NCBI GenBank assembly: GCA_910586845.1
Contig: CAJUJV010000004.1
Location: 8,268 to 23,050, forward strand
DNA: 14,783 nt
Reading direction: 5' to 3'
Source: an uncultured Hungatella sp.
GTDB lineage: Bacteria; Bacillota; Clostridia; Lachnospirales; Lachnospiraceae
The position numbers and the translations under genes were made by a program. The notes under the pieces were generated by a model that saw only the letters and a list, made by a program, of their open reading frames with translations, searched no databases and had not been told where the DNA came from. Positions 14,193-14,783 of the stretch are shown one piece after another. Position 1 is the stretch's first letter. Every line of letters starts with the position of its first letter.

Positions 14193-14660
14193 ATGAATAA
14201 AGTGATCTTAATGGGCAGACTGACCAGAGACCCGGAAGTGAGATATTCTCAGGGCGAGCGTTCCATGGCTATCGCAAGATATACTCTTGCAGTGGACAGA
14301 AGAGGGCGCAGAAGCCAGAGTCAGGATGGGAGCGAGCAGACGGCAGACTTTATCAACTGTGTTGCTTTCGACAGGGCAGGGGAGTTCGCGGAGAAGTATT
14401 TCCGCCAGGGCATGAGAGTCCTGATCTCCGGCCGGATCCAGACAGGCAGTTACACCAACCGGGAAGGTCAGAAGGTATATACCACTGACATTATCGTAGA
14501 CGATCAGGAATTTGCAGACAGTAAGAACGCATCAGGCGGAGGCCAGGGAGGCGGCGGCTATCAGCAGCCTGCTTCAAGACCGGCACCGTCAAGTGCGATC
14601 GGCGACGGATTTATGAATATTCCGGACGGAGTCGAGGACGAAGGACTTCCGTTCAACTAA
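14193..14660 (+). CDS. ssb: Single-stranded DNA-binding protein
   Basis: SSB coats single-stranded DNA in replication, repair and recombination, normally as a tetramer. The 155 residues comprise an OB fold (about 1-108: MNKVILMGRLTRDPEVRYSQ, DFINCVAFDRAGEFAEKYF at 52-70, VLISGRIQTGSY at 76-87), a Gly/Gln/Pro-rich linker (about 112-140), and an acidic tip DEGLPFN. The tip normally ends in Pro-Phe and recruits partner proteins; here one Asn follows the Phe. The ribosome binding site is weak (a GAGTGAT run about 6 bases before the ATG), so translation may depend partly on coupling to rpsF. Gene order rpsF-ssb-rpsR is the classic bacterial arrangement and supports this being the main SSB rather than a mobile-element copy. 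Confidence 0.96.
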   Translation: MNKVILMGRLTRDPEVRYSQGERSMAIARYTLAVDRRGRRSQSQDGSEQTADFINCVAFDRAGEFAEKYFRQGMRVLISGRIQTGSYTNREGQKVYTTDIIVDDQEFADSKNASGGGQGGGGYQQPASRPAPSSAIGDGFMNIPDGVEDEGLPFN

Positions 14661-14681
14661 ATCACAAGGAGGTACAAGCTC

Positions 14682-14783
14682 ATGGCATTTAATAAAAATG
14701 ATAAAGCAGACGGCGCAAAAGTGAGAAGAGGCGGCGGTATGCGCAGAAGAAAAAAAGTATGCGTATTCTGCGGTGAGAAGAAC
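14682..14783 (+). CDS. rpsR: 30S ribosomal protein S18, truncated by contig end
   Basis: Only the first 34 codons are in the window; the frame is open to the last base. The start is MAFNKNDKADGAKVRRGGGM followed by a basic run RRRKKVCVFCGEKN, the typical S18 N-terminus. Cys27 and Cys30 form a CxxC, as in the zinc-binding (C+) form of S18; the remaining ligands lie beyond the end. AAGGAGGT stands 8 bases before the ATG, 21 bases after the ssb stop. S18 pairs with S6 on the 30S platform, and its gene closes the operon. Confidence 0.95.
   Translation, partial: MAFNKNDKADGAKVRRGGGMRRRKKVCVFCGEKN

Overview
The window reads like a moderately GC-rich chromosome segment from a gut-type Firmicute, most likely family Lachnospiraceae (Clostridia). 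The grounds are the rpsF-ssb-rpsR cluster with strong AAGGAGGT ribosome binding sites, a DUF951 gene close to it, a DegV-type lipid-binding protein and clostridial-looking protein sequences throughout. Genus cannot be fixed from this stretch. Both ends are contig ends. Bases 1-47 are not genomic: they match an Illumina P5/TruSeq adapter, so the first gene (aspA) is cut short and carries a false C-terminus. The right end stops inside rpsR.

Layout. (1) 48-1416, minus strand: aspartate ammonia-lyase, 3' end missing. (2) 1417-1767: AT-rich divergent intergenic region with a good extended -10 promoter for the rightward genes. (3) 1768-7437, plus strand: a tight four-gene operon of exonuclease III, a Uup-like ABC-F ATPase, a GH13 isoamylase/GlgX-like protein that has lost its catalytic residues, and UDP-galactopyranose mutase. 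Three of the junctions are ATGA overlaps or short gaps. A perfect 10-bp bidirectional terminator ends it. (4) 7485-8237, minus strand: a SIMPL-domain lipoprotein. (5) 8439-12793, plus strand: a six-gene operon behind a strong promoter, with a small conserved-looking unknown, a DUF2156 protein, an Eis-like GNAT acetyltransferase, a sirtuin deacylase, a YghZ-type aldo/keto reductase and a DUF951 protein. (6) 12806-13639, minus strand: DegV. (7) 13780 to the end, plus strand: promoter, leader hairpin and rpsF-ssb-rpsR.

How the genes work together. The first operon joins DNA repair and nucleic-acid/ribosome maintenance (xth, ABC-F) to surface-glycan chemistry (Glf) and a probable glucan-binding pseudoenzyme. 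The second operon puts two GNAT-fold acyltransferase-type proteins beside an NAD-dependent deacylase, which would suit a reversible acylation module, although that is inference. The third is the standard S6/SSB/S18 operon, whose leader hairpin may be an S6:S18 autoregulatory site. No tRNA, rRNA, CRISPR array, insertion sequence or phage gene was seen. The most notable items are the catalytically dead GH13 protein, the acetyltransferase/sirtuin cluster and the adapter artefact.
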